Assembly (NCBI GenBank): GCA_024305745.1 | Contig: JAHRBS010000010.1 | Coordinates: forward strand, 937,501-1,001,500 | Origin: Polyporus tsugae | Taxonomy: Eukaryota > Basidiomycota > Agaricomycetes > Polyporales > Polyporaceae | Reading direction: 5' to 3' | Length of the DNA: 64,000 nt | Part shown: in pieces, positions 22,632 through 33,072 of the stretch | How positions within the stretch are numbered: the stretch's first letter is position 1 | How the letters are laid out: the number at the start of each line of letters is the position of its first letter | The notes under the pieces: generated by a model | Database searches by the model: none | Told to the model about the DNA's origin: nothing | Seen by the model: only the letters and a program-made list of their open reading frames with translations | Made by a program: the position numbers and the translations under genes

Positions 22632-23413
22632 TCATGAAGTGAACGCCGCGGCGGTCACCGCGAACATGTTGTGGTGCGGCTGGTGGTCGGGAGGCAAGGC
22701 CTGGAAACCATGGCCGAACGCGCTGTACTGCATGTGGTGCATGAGGAAGGGCGAATGGGCGGCCGGACGTGCGGCTTGCGCGAAAACCGACGTCGAAGGC
22801 GCGTAGCTGAGCCCGTTCTGTAGCGACGCGAGGTAGAAGGGGTCCGTGGTGGCGAAAAGGGAGGTGTTGGGAGAGGGAAGCTCGTAGTGCGAGTGATCAA
22901 GGGGAATCATGTGCACCGAGAGGCTTGTTTTGCGCGGGCGGTATGCCGACGAGGATGCGGGGGCATGGACACCTGACACGGAGGTCTGTGGCGTGCGTGC
23001 GGGGCTCGATGGGGATGTTGGGGAGGTGAGGAGGTCCTCGACCATGCGCTCGTCCTCGTCCATCATCTCGTCGGCCTCCTGAGTCTCGTCGATCGAGCAC
23101 CTCATTCTGGTGCTCGAAACGCTCGTATGTCGGGCCCATACGACCTCGGCGGGGTCAAGAGAAATGCTCGCAGACGGCGCACGAAGAACAGGGGAGTTCA
23201 GAGGACCGCCTCGCGAGGCACCAGGGGACATGTGAGAGGACATCTGCTGAGCAAGAAGGGTTTGCTGGAGTTGCGCCTGCGATTCCCTTTGTGAATCGCT
23301 TGCATGGAGGACTGTGGCGGGGCGGCACACACCTGGAGAGCTGCAAGCTCCATTGCTTCTTGGCCAATGTGATTGGCGTTGAGGGAGGCGACGAGGTCAT
23401 CGACAGAGCTCAT
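22632..23413 (-). CDS. Hypothetical low-complexity protein, two exons, 241 aa
   Basis: Not assigned to a named family. Exon 1 is 23413-23333 (MSSVDDLVASLNANHIGQEA then MELAALQ) and exon 2 is 23276-22632, with a 56-nt intron starting GTGTGT and ending GCAG; the join gives a Gln-rich helix (AALQ-AQLQQTLLAQQ). The rest is Ser/Pro-rich and probably disordered, with an acidic patch EADEMMDEDERMVEDLL (about residues 98-114) and a His/Met/Phe-rich end (HHMQYSAFGHGFQALPPD). Without the intron the frame would shift, so the splice is needed. The compact helical N-terminus followed by disorder suggests a regulatory or adaptor protein, but no activity can be read from the sequence. No membrane segment. 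Confidence 0.65.
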
Positions 23414-23796
23414 GATGCGGGGGAAGAGAGATGGTGTATGGTCGTGGGGGGGAGAGGGGTATGCGGGATGTGCGAGAGGGGAAAGACGGGGAAGGTGCTC
23501 AAATACTGGTGCAGATCTCGCTCAGATCTCAATCACGGTCCGGCCCAGCTACCATATACGGGATTATCGTTCCGGCAGTCGACGCCACTCATGCGTGGCC
23601 GCGCCGCTGGTCGCTCTTGGCCTTACGCTTTCTGGCTCTTGCTCCCTTCTGCAGGCAGGCCATCTTCCTCGCCCATGCCGTGCAGATCGAATTCTGCTCT
23701 TACCATAGGCCCTGGATGATGATCTCACGCTGGGACAGCGTTTCTCCGAGGTAACGCAAACCGTCTCACCCTGGTCTCACCTCACGGATATCAACT

Positions 23797-24117
23797 CTAT
23801 CGTGCCTCCGTTATTAGGCGCGGCGGCAGGAACGACATGGATGAAAGTAAGTATGTATACGGATAAGGATAAGGTACGGACGGGGCACGCACGACAGACC
23901 ACTGGCAGTAGACCAGCACGCACCTTCCGCCCTCGGCATGGTCCTCAATTCTTCTCGCCCAGATGATGCTGATCCTCTGTCCAATTCGTGCTCCCAGTCC
24001 AGTCAGCCTACGCTTCCTCTTCTTGTTCCCATCCTCCCTTGCTTTCTCATACTCCGAGCGCCCCTCGATGACGAGGATCTGCATCCCCCTCCTGGTCTCG
24101 GCCGTCGAGTTCGCCAT
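23797..24117 (-). CDS. Possible small basic protein, 106 codons
   Basis: A minus-strand open frame starts MANSTAETRRGMQILVIEGR and has a strongly basic middle (GNKKRKRRLTGLGARIGQR). The amino-acid mix looks more protein-like than that of the opposite strand, but no family is recognised and the downstream part becomes less plausible, so a splice after about residue 66 is possible. Low confidence. Confidence 0.25.
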   Translation of the reverse strand: MANSTAETRRGMQILVIEGRSEYEKAREDGNKKRKRRLTGLGARIGQRISIIWARRIEDHAEGGRCVLVYCQWSVVRAPSVPYPYPYTYLLSSMSFLPPRLITEAR

Positions 24118-26384
24118 GAGCTACCCAACTGGAGTGCTTATTTCTGGGCGGTGAGCAGGATCTTCCGAGAGGCGAGACTGCGCTTGGATCAGACGACCAG
24201 TGTGCCTCATGTGATAACGGTTCTGGCTGGTAACTGATATACTTACCAGGATATGCCTCCGGATATCTTCTCAGCCTTCTAGAAGTTCCGTGTGGCAGCC
24301 GGCGAGCTGGGCAGAGACTATCGCAGACGGCAGAACGTCGTCGTATATGGCACCGGTTCCATGCCCAGCTGAGCATCTCCCTCCCAGGCTCCGCGTCGCA
24401 TCTCCTCCGACCGCGTTGCATTCCATTCCTGCCTCAGGCTGCGCATGCCGTCTCTGTGCCGTCCACTCGGAGCTCCCCCCATTTGTGTTCGGTGATACGG
24501 CGCACGACTGCGGACGTCATTGCGGTCACGAACAACGGCGACGTCTCATAGCCTCATGCCTTCCTGGGCACCGTCCCCACACCTTGTCGTCGGACTCGCA
24601 ACTCAAAAGCAGCCCCGACGTCGACGCTCCTGCCCACCTGGGAGGGCCTTCGCCCTGCGCTAGTCTCCACCTGGCTGGTTGCCCGCTTCCGCTTCCTGCA
24701 ATAAGGCTCTTCGCGCTCCGATCGAGGGACCCCTTGCAGCTTTCCTTAAGGCCCACTGGTCGTCGCTGGAGCTCACTATAACCTCCGCTATCGGGATGCT
24801 CCTTCCGCGGAGCATCTTCGATTGACCGAGGTGCGTGTGGGGCCTGGCCCGCCGCGGCCCGCGCGGGCGTGCGATCAACCCCGAGCACCTACCTTCCATA
24901 CGGGGGCGCGACACGCCCATGGACGAGCGGAATTCGAGCGGCCGGAATGTGCAGCGCGTTCTAGGCCGCCAGCAACAGTCCCGACCGTATTCCTTGCAGA
25001 CGTTCGTCGCTTCTCCAGAAGTCGAAGCTGCCACGCTACAGTCCATACCCAAGGCGTGGCGCAGGCGCACCGTCCTGCAACTTGGGGCTTTTGCTGGTCA
25101 CTGGGTGCGCCCTATCACCGTCTGCTCCGCAATTTGGAAGGGTCGCGAGGGGAGGACGCGAGGGTCCGCTTAGCCGGTGAGTTGCCGCAAGCCCCTGGAA
25201 TGCCGTTGGGCGAAGGAGGGTGCACGTTGCGTAACGCCAACGCGCTCCGGGCTCGCTGATCCTCCGCGCGAATGTGAAAGCCGGACGGGTCTAGGCTATG
25301 TTCAGCGGAGCGCTTCGGTGGTGCCGACGAGCTGGTGATCCGTCCTTCTCCTGGCTTGTTCCATGCAATGCTCCTTAAACCGGCTCTGCAGGTACAGTAG
25401 ACGTCGCACACCTGTTTGCGTTGGACGTAGGTCTGGCGAAGTCATGCCCACGGGGAAAGATGTACTAGTCATAGAACAGATGGGGAATGCAAATCACTTT
25501 CACGCAATCGCAGGCGATCCTCCGACGGGCGGCGCGACGATTCAGAAGTCGTCGACATCTACTCCTCGTAAGTATCGGCACAGAACGTTCTCTGCACTCG
25601 TCGCCGACCGGAATCCCCAAATAAGCCTCGGGCGATCTGCGATGGTCTGGGTTCTCGATACGGACGCGATGCGTTGTAGATCGGGTCAGGCGAGGCCTCG
25701 ACTCCTTGATCAGCCAATGTCACACTCAGCCGTAGCCTTCTCATCTTCCTTCGACGTTTCCACGTATCGTTCCGCTACCTTCTTTCAACTGAGTCATTTC
25801 CCAGTCTTTCATCGTGATCGCCAGAGGATGCTCAGCGGACCAGCATATTCCTTACTCTTGCCCGCCTGGCCACACCTCTGCCGCCCGTGTCCGCCGCGGC
25901 GGTTGAGAAGCCTCGGCGCCGGCGTTCAGCTCGACATTTCGCCCACCTTCGACGCCCTTTTGTCAAAAATGGGGGGGACGCATCCACAAAGATGCTCAAG
26001 AAGAAGTTCTCCGTTGCTCCCAAGACACCAAGGCGATGTGCTTTTAACAGGCGAACGCACCCGCTGCAGAACTTTTGAGCTTCCAAGGAGAGCTGGAGCC
26101 GGAGCTGTCTGTAGTGCTGCTCCCCCATCTGCGGCTCTAGGGGGAGATGTTCCCTCCGCTCCTTTTTGGTCTTGTCTCCAGCGCTGTCTTTTCTATTCGC
26201 TTAGACTCTCAGCACGCGTGGATGAACGTGGACATTCTTCACGCCCCGTTTGTGTCGAAACTCACAATCGCGTCTCCAGATGTTCAACAGCAGGGGACAA
26301 AGCCCCTGCTTGGTCGCCGCGTACCTCTCGGTTCCGTGTGTAGGCGACACAGGTAGGCTCTAGGAAGGCTATGCTCTGGTAGTT
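24118..26384. other. No gene recognised
   Basis: Many overlapping frames occur on both strands, including a 326-codon plus frame at 25363-26343 and a 145-codon plus frame at 24822-25259. Their composition (high Arg, Ser, Pro, Cys, changing character along the frame) looks like GC-rich non-coding DNA or decayed genes rather than one protein. I do not support any of them. Confidence 0.35.
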
Positions 26385-27603
26385 GCGCTTCTCACCGTCG
26401 TCCTAGCAACTATCACTATCCCGTTGGACGACCCCGGCCAATTCTACGATGAACCTCTCTTCGAGCCTGACGAACGCTCGTGCAACACGGTCATGGATTC
26501 GATAGTCGAGGATTGCCAGTTTTGACAGTTCGACAGCGCCGGAGGACCTCAGGCGTGAGTAACTTGATGATTCGAAACACATGGTAGATCTAACTTGTAT
26601 CCTTTACACGATGTAGCTCTGGGGCGTGGTCAAGGAACAGTACGACGACGAAAACAGGATCGTGAGTCTGATTGTTGCGTTTCCAGCATCGGCATATGTC
26701 GATGTAGTTGTGAGTACTGTTGTGCCGTCTCGGGTTTCCCTCTACTCGATTAGTAGGGCCCTTTGCTCACAGTTCTACAGAAAGCGGACAGATTCAACGA
26801 AACCGCCACTCGGCTGGTGCCAGCCGCACGTGAGTCTCGTCCTGCCACCACGGCGAAAGGGGGAGACAGTCGATGCTGATTCGCAACCTCATCCTCCCAG
26901 ATGTTGCCGAATCGACGGCCGTCTCGAGCTCATCGACGTCGACAACAATAACAATCGCAATCACGTTCTCGACCGATTCGACAACTTCACAATCCGCCAG
27001 CGGCGCCACATCTAGCCAACCGACCGCCATGGGCGTCGACGCTGCAGTCGGTTCCGACTCCCACAAATCGGACCCCAAAGGGCCACTCGTCGGTGGCGTC
27101 CTGGGTCTCCTTTTCCGACTCGGGGCTCTCGTCTTCCACGTCCTGCTCCGCCACCGCAGGCTCACCGGAGCAGCACATGCACAACCTGAATCCGGGCACG
27201 CCGCCTTTTCGGCCGAGGGGACGATATCGGCACGCAACGGCACCGTGACCCCCGGGACCGTACGGACCCGCTCCTGCGCTGAAGGGTAAGATGACGTCGC
27301 CGACGGACTCAGCGGTCTACGTTTCTGCGTTTTCTCCTGCTCTGCCCCATGGTCTTTCGAACGTTCGAACTCGAGCTCACAACTTGCGACCGTTCGTGTT
27401 CCGTCTGGCAGGACCCGGATGACCCGCGCACGTTCCCGCTCGAGCGCCCGACGATCGGGTGGATGGGGACGGCGACGATGGGTGGCTCAGTCAAGGGACG
27501 TATGCGCGAGACGAGCTTTTCCCCGGGATACGGTTCGAGTCTGGGGTACCACCCGAGCGTGGTGGGTTTAGTATACCGCGGCGCGCCGGAGGTGTTGCCC
27601 TGA
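26385..27603 (+). pseudogene. Broken gene for a Ser/Thr-rich single-pass membrane protein
   Basis: The pieces are in the order usual for the large Agaricomycete family of Mid2/WSC-like surface proteins. A signal-peptide-like stretch VVALLTVVLATITIPLDDPG starts near 26393 but lacks an in-frame ATG (an ATG at 26383 is one base out of frame). An ectodomain piece with DERSCNTVMDSIVEDCQF is followed by TGA (about 26522-26524) and then QFDSAGGPQA, a donor, and a later piece LWGVVKEQYDDENRI (about 26622). A Ser/Thr-rich stalk follows (26900-27000), then a transmembrane segment GPLVGGVLGLLFRLGALVFH with basic stop RHRR (27079-27160), and a tail piece with DPDDPRTFP (27416 onward) ending YRGAPEVLP and a TGA at 27601-27603. 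Damaged start and internal stop suggest a pseudogene, but unrecognised introns could rescue part of it. Confidence 0.55.
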
Positions 27604-28038
27604 TTGAGAGCCCAGAATGAGAGATGCCGGAATGGGACGGAGAGACGGAGCAGCGGCAGGGTGCGGTCACTGTCGTGTACCTGTATTCTTCCATGCGTCA
27701 GAGCCCCACGCGAACAGGCTTTGAACTCAGAACAATAGGATATGTTGCCAACGGAAACAAACTCCGCGCCTGCCCCTAACATGGTGGTTTGGGGACCGAA
27801 ACTCTCATACACGCCCCCTCGAAACGCGACATTATCAAAGCGGTCGGAACGTCGGACGAGGCTACACACATATGATGATTTGCGATACACTGTATACAAT
27901 CGAGTCCGACACCATGAGCCGATTCAGCATCGACTCCCGAGACAATATGAGCCGTGCTTCCCCTAAGGAGCATAACGAGAACATACAAAACCTCGGACAC
28001 ATGCGCATGCCACAAATAAGGATCTCAATCCATCCTTA
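27604..28038. other. Spacer
   Basis: 435 bases. A minus-strand open frame of 196 codons (27309-27899) is mostly antisense to the membrane-protein relic and has no recognisable features. Nothing else seen. Confidence 0.4.
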
Positions 28039-28116
28039 TTATATCTCTCGAGTCAGTGAGGCCGGCTCGATCCCTATCTCCCGCATGTCCTCCCCCCGCA
28101 TGAACGGGCAGTAGAA
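28039..28116 (-). pseudogene. Q3: C-terminal fragment of a third Q-family gene
   Basis: A short minus-strand stretch reads EFYCPFMRGEDMREIG and ends with a TAA at 28039-28041. It matches the end of Q1 (EFYCPFMREEDVKEIE) and Q2 (KFYCPLMQEEDAQEIE). The sequence before it does not match the rest of Q, so only about 25 codons survive. It lies just beyond the 3' end of K3, as expected if an S-K-X-Q unit was copied in inverted orientation and then eroded. Confidence 0.6.
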
Positions 28117-28456
28117 CTCCGAGCCCTTTCAAGCACAAATGGCATTACACCGGAAGTTTGAAATCTGCATCTACAACTTGGACTTCTAACCGTGTGAACC
28201 GAACACCTCAGGGTGGGTGGCGGCTGCTGTAGGACTGGGTTCGAGCTCGCCCTCACTGACATGGCCAAGTCTCCTCCAGCGTACGGTCGAAGGCTATCCG
28301 AGCGAGTCACCTGAATCCTCCATCCGTGAATGGTGGTCCACTGATGTGTCGGTGGATCGGAACTTCGCAGGATCGATGACTATGCTAGGTTCTATGGTAT
28401 TCGACACACGGTTACTGTTACAGCACATACTATGTACATGTCTAGATAACAAACGA
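28117..28456. other. Spacer between the Q3 fragment and K3
   Basis: 340 bases, 3' flank of K3 on the minus strand. No match to the X segment was found here and no gene is supported. Confidence 0.4.
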
Positions 28457-29827
28457 CTAGGGTGACATCGGGTACGCACAGGAATCTCTGCGATGACCAG
28501 AACCACGGCTGATAGATGCACCCAGAATAGAGACCTGAAGAACTCGGCATGGGTCTCCTTGGAGGACGAGAAGTGGAACTCACCAAGGAGAAAGCATCGG
28601 AAACGGCCTGAACAACGAAGTTTGCATCGCGTGGCCGGGGTCGCCAGAGACGCTGCAAACCCCACGTATCATGACGCAGCATTTTCCACCGTTGGAGTGC
28701 TTCCCCTGCCGTTGGGCGCAGTGCAGGATCCTCGTTGGTCATTTGGCAAAGTAGCGAAGTTAAGAAGTCAAGGTTGGTGTATTTCTAGCGCACTGGTCAG
28801 CTCGAAAATGATACAGAAGAATGTTTACTCACGGCGGTGAAGTTCTCACGGAACATGTTTCCAAGAACAAAAATGTCTACCTTGAACGGGTCGTAAGGAA
28901 CCTCGTTCGATAGCTCCGGAACGTCTTGATCGAGGCCAGAGGTACCCAGAACTAGTCTCTCGGTTTCGTCCGGATGAAACCATGAAGAAATTCCGAAATC
29001 GACAAAGTAATAGGTAACGGGTACCTGATCACGAGATAGCACTGGCGCAGGTCGTTGTAGGTCGTGTGGTAGGAAGTCCGAACGAATGGGATGAAACCCT
29101 TGGGGATACATAGCTGTGGGGTCCATCATAACGTTCTTGTACGCACAGTCCCTGTATACTTGTGAACGGTGAGATCTGGTTGAACATGGCGGATATCATA
29201 CCTATGCGCGACCCCTTGCTCGTGTAGGAACACCAGGGCCTGAAGAATCATGAGTAATCGTCCATGGGAGACAAGAACAGCGTACCTCAAGAAGTTGTTC
29301 GCCACAATCAAGCATGCTTTGAATGGATTCGAATGGGGGATCATCCACGTAACGCATGAACGGCATTACGAGGTAGGATTTACTAGGGTCGTCCTTGTCA
29401 GGAAAGACGTCCAATACGGGTACACAATGGTTGCGAGGGTCCTCCCGCATCTCCCGAGAGGAAAGATGTGTGGCAATCTTCAATTCTTGCGATTCTGTAG
29501 GGACCTGCTTCAAAAGGACGAGCTTGCCATCCGACACCCTCGTTGCATCCATGAGCGAGGGTCGCAACAACTGGTTCGAATTCAGTAAAAATTAGCCAAG
29601 CAATTAGCTGCTTAGCTTACATGTGCCATCGGGAAGTCTTCAGCATAGAAAGGTTTAATGCTCGGGTCCGACTTCCAGGAAGCGATCCATCCCGGTCTGT
29701 AACGAGATCGCAGCAAATACCCTCGGGACGCTAGGTGTTCCTGACGATCCCGCCAGACGACCTCAACGGGATCGAGCTGGGCCACGCGATTGTAGTAATC
29801 TTCAAGATCAAAAGCTGCTTGAGCCAT
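28457..29827 (-). CDS. Kinase-like protein K3 (six exons, 375 aa, intact)
   Basis: Intact third paralogue, in inverted orientation. Exons 29827-29621, 29570-29286, 29239-29202, 29151-28833, 28784-28584 and 28534-28457. Exon sizes 285, 38, 319 and 201 equal those in K1 and K2. Motifs: N-terminal WRDRQEHLASRGYLLRSRYR; lysine in LVLLKQV; HRDCAYKN; YYFVDFGISSW; DPFKVDIFVLGNMF; RPTAGEALQRW; and a short final exon VSILGASISRGSGHR that resembles the K2 end (VSVLSASLSRGAGHS). Active-site Asp, Asn and DFG are kept; the loop lysine is replaced by Ala as in K1. ATG at 29827 matches the MAQ start of K2. Divergent partner is S-C, which carries a nonsense codon. Likely an active or semi-active kinase of the Agaricomycete HRD-type expansion; substrate unknown. 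Confidence 0.85.
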
Positions 29828-31265
29828 GATATAGAATAGAGAAGCGGGGGGAGGGGGGAGGGGGGTATCGAACGGTAGGAGGCAAGCTGGAGAGTTTGTG
29901 GCGATGCAGACCCCCTCAGCTTGATTTCAAAGTCAGAACAACACAAATTCGGCGGAGTTTTAATCGGTACTTACTGCTCACTGTACTTCACTACTTGCAT
30001 ACACAAAGTCGTTCGGGCCCTGGAGCCTGATGCCGCTGTAAGTACATGCCATGCGGGCGCAGCTTCTGTGGTTTGATTGGGCGCTCACTGAATGGATCTG
30101 GTACCCTCAAGGGGTCGTGGTACCGGAACACGGCGTCCCGCCTCAATTGTTGCTGAGTCCAGAGTCCAAGGAGCGCACACATTTGCCGGGGATCGGAGTC
30201 TCCAGAACCGCAATCGCAGGTTCGACTGGTCAACAGCCTGAGAAACTCTCGCGGAGAATCCAGGGACCTCAGGCTTCTGTGGTTGGGCGCGCACCAACTT
30301 CAGATGTTCATTTTGGTATCGTATCAGAATAGCACCAACGGTTATCAACTCCCGGTCTGCTTTGTATTGAACTGCTGTCGACTGCGCACCATGCGGCGTC
30401 CTCTCCCCGGCCTGCCGCAAGTATCACACACTACCGCCGCCGGACGTTAACAACTTGAACTGGATTCCGCAGCTCGGGCCTGGCAGACAATAGCGGGATG
30501 TTGTTCCAGATCCGGGATGCGCAGATCGGGATGTTAGAAGGTATCAGGCTTCTACTATAGCATACCATTCCAGGTCAGCCTGAGCCCCGAGTCCCCCCGA
30601 GTCGACATGCCTATCATTAAGGAGGAGGAGCGGCTCGGGAAAAGGCGCAATAATGCTCGATGAGCCTCATTGGTGAGGACCATATAGCTGCAGATTGTCA
30701 CACATGTGTTCAGTAGAGATACTATAGATTCACGATTACGGTATTTCCAAAACTACTACATGTCACGGTGTGGTTAGATACGCCGCCGGGAGGCTTGCAG
30801 CGAGGTCTTCTAGCTTGACACTTATTCCCTTTTTGGACGGGCAACTTGAATAAGAAGCGGTCTGGTGACAAGACTAGTAGTAGTACGTAACCTCCGATTG
30901 TGTGTGTATGTGAACCAGGGTCAGGCGGCGCATGCACTCGCATCGTTCCTTGTTTCGAATGACGCTTCTCCGAGCGCACCAGTGCACCGGGCCGGGGGGA
31001 TGGGTAGCAACCGGCGACGTCTGCTCGAAACTTTCGTAAGCTCCACGACGGCGTGAATTTCTGTACCCGCTATTCTGGCAGGTGCCTCTCCGAGTCTTCA
31101 AGCCAAATTTCTCAGCATATAAGAAGATCATGCTCATGAACTTGTTCTACATCTCCTCATCAGCCTTCCTTCGCCCTGTACTCCTACCGTGCCAGTGAGC
31201 CCAACTTCGCTTCGTACATCTCATTTCTCTCGAGACTTATACCATTCACCCCGTTCAAGCTCACG
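29828..31265. promoter_or_regulatory. Enlarged divergent promoter region, K3 / S-C
   Basis: 1438 bases between start codons, nearly twice the length in pairs 1 and 2, so an insertion is likely in the middle. A minus-strand frame at 30085-30420 (111 codons, protein-like stretch LITVGAILIRYQNEHLKLVR) may belong to inserted DNA; I do not recognise it. A TATA-like CATATAAG at about 31117 lies some 150 bases before the S-C start. Confidence 0.45.
29925..29941 (-). promoter_or_regulatory. K-gene promoter box, K3 copy
   Basis: Reverse complement reads TTGTTCTGACTTTGAAA, identical to 16668-16684 before K2, at nearly the same distance from the start codon (97 versus 108 intervening bases). Confidence 0.55.
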
Positions 31266-32052
31266 ATGGAGTCGGTTATCAAGGTCGCTACTATCGCCTC
31301 CCTAACCTACAAGGCCGTAAAGTGGGCCGCGCAATACACTTCCATCTGGGCAACTCAAACCCGGTACAATGCGGTTATGAGTGCCTTGAACTACTGGGAT
31401 ACGTTCTTTGGGAGCATGACTCCGCAGCAGATTGCACAATTTGACCGGGACCAGGGGGCTCAAGGCGCATACCGTGCCATGAAGGGGCAGATTTAAATGT
31501 AGGACGGACGGTCAGGTTCTGCCACATTCATCGTAATTGACGTCCAACGTTGTAGGCTCAAAAGGGATGCAGCATACATAGGCGTGGAGTTGCAACAGCA
31601 CTCAGTCGTCGCGCGATGCAATCCCAGGTCCAACATTTCTACGCAGATGAAGGCTTGGGACAAGCAATGCAACGCGCATCTCAAAGACTTCGAAGTGAGT
31701 CTGATTGTGATTTCTCCGCCGCGAACACGCTTGGTTACATGGATCTATTCTCAGAAGTCAACCAACAACTTCCGTCGCCAGAAGCAACAGGGTATGCGGT
31801 CACCCTTTCCAACTTTAAGACATCCGTACTCACTGTATATTTCGGCACGCGAACAGAACTTGCGAGAGCTCAGACCGAGGCCAACGTTATCCGAACCGGG
31901 TTAGATAACGTGAGGGACCGCGTATCGAATGTTACACTGAAGGGAATCGTGAATACGCTGAAGGGTAAGATCGATTGTCATCAGCTAGTATGCCATACTC
32001 ACATTCCACAGTCATTGTCCACAACCCCGAGCCAGAGCGATCGGCCGTGTAG
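31266..32052 (+). pseudogene. S-family protein, copy C, broken by a nonsense codon at the end of exon 1
   Basis: Third S paralogue. Exons 31266-31498, 31556-31694, 31755-31791, 31857-31964 and 32012-32052 keep phases 2, 0, 1, 1 exactly as in S-B. The first exon reads YTSIWATQTRYNAVMSALNY and MTPQQIAQFDRDQG, matching the family signature, but codon 31494-31496, aligned with CAG of S-B, is TAA, one codon before the donor. Downstream exons stay in frame (TLKGIVNTLKG; VIVHNPEPERSAV). As it stands the product is 76 aa; repaired length would be 185 residues. Exon 3 is shorter than in A and B. The N-terminal hydrophobic segment is weaker than in the other copies. Confidence 0.65.
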
Positions 32053-33072
32053 ACGCTGGATGGCTTGAGGCTTGAGCAATACTACGTCTTGATTCGCAGC
32101 CATCAAGACGGGCGAGTTGTACCCTTTGGTGCGCGCAAGTGTATCCCATGCATGGTCGTTCATTATGTCATGAGCGTGGTTGTGTAACGTATTGTATGTC
32201 GGTAGTGATGGCATGTCATAACCTGAGAGGTGTTTCAATCATTCACAACACATCAATTGTAGAGCGTCACGGTTAGTTTACAGGAACAAATAAATTCGGG
32301 GCCATTGGTGGTAACACGCACACGATGCTTTGTTAAAGGGGCCCTTCCTCAACTTGTACAACCGCACGCATCTTTCAAACCGGGCAATGGATAAGATGAC
32401 AATTCAGCGGCGGTTTTATTCCGACAGACACATAGATATCAGCACCGAAGTGGGGCTCATTCCGCAGGCTTTGTGTACACGATACGCGCCACCTAGTTAA
32501 CGTAATCCATGAAAAGAAAGACGTCTCCGTCATGGGAATTCTTCATAATTCGCCCTCTCCTGCTTGCGTTCGTTGGGTCAGTGATCCCTTCATGAAGAGC
32601 ATGTGTCGACTTACGATGGGCCGAGGACGCTCAGGACCTGCTCTCCAATCGCGCTGGCCTAAGCAATGCTCAATTGTGCATGGTCATCAACGCATCGACT
32701 AGACCCTGATTGGATTGGAAATTCTAGGTGAGGGTTCAGCTCGTGGCGACACCTCCGAGTCGGATGTGCAATGGCGACCGCCTCGTTGAGCGAGACATAT
32801 ACTTGGACTGGATATCCGCTGGGGAATAATGTCGTTCGCGTATTGGGTGCTGAGCGGGTGAAAGTGATGACCCGGAAGGTCGTTGAGAGTTTTGATTGTT
32901 CCTGCAGTCAAACCATGTCCAAGAGGCTTAAAGCAGTAACCCATTTAACGACCCTTTGCGCACGAGGTTGACAGAGAGAAGACTGACGAGTGCGCAGAAA
33001 TCCACATTGAGAGCAGCAGTAGCTGGCACTAACATATGTGGCGCGAGTTAGCGAGGATCTATGTTGGGCGGT
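32053..33072. other. Spacer
   Basis: About 1 kb with only short frames on both strands. No gene, RNA or repeat recognised. Confidence 0.4.

Noticed and set aside
25363..26343. 326-codon plus-strand open frame
   Set aside because: No motif, uneven Cys/Arg/Ser/Pro composition and no supporting splice structure; kept only as a remark in the spacer entry.
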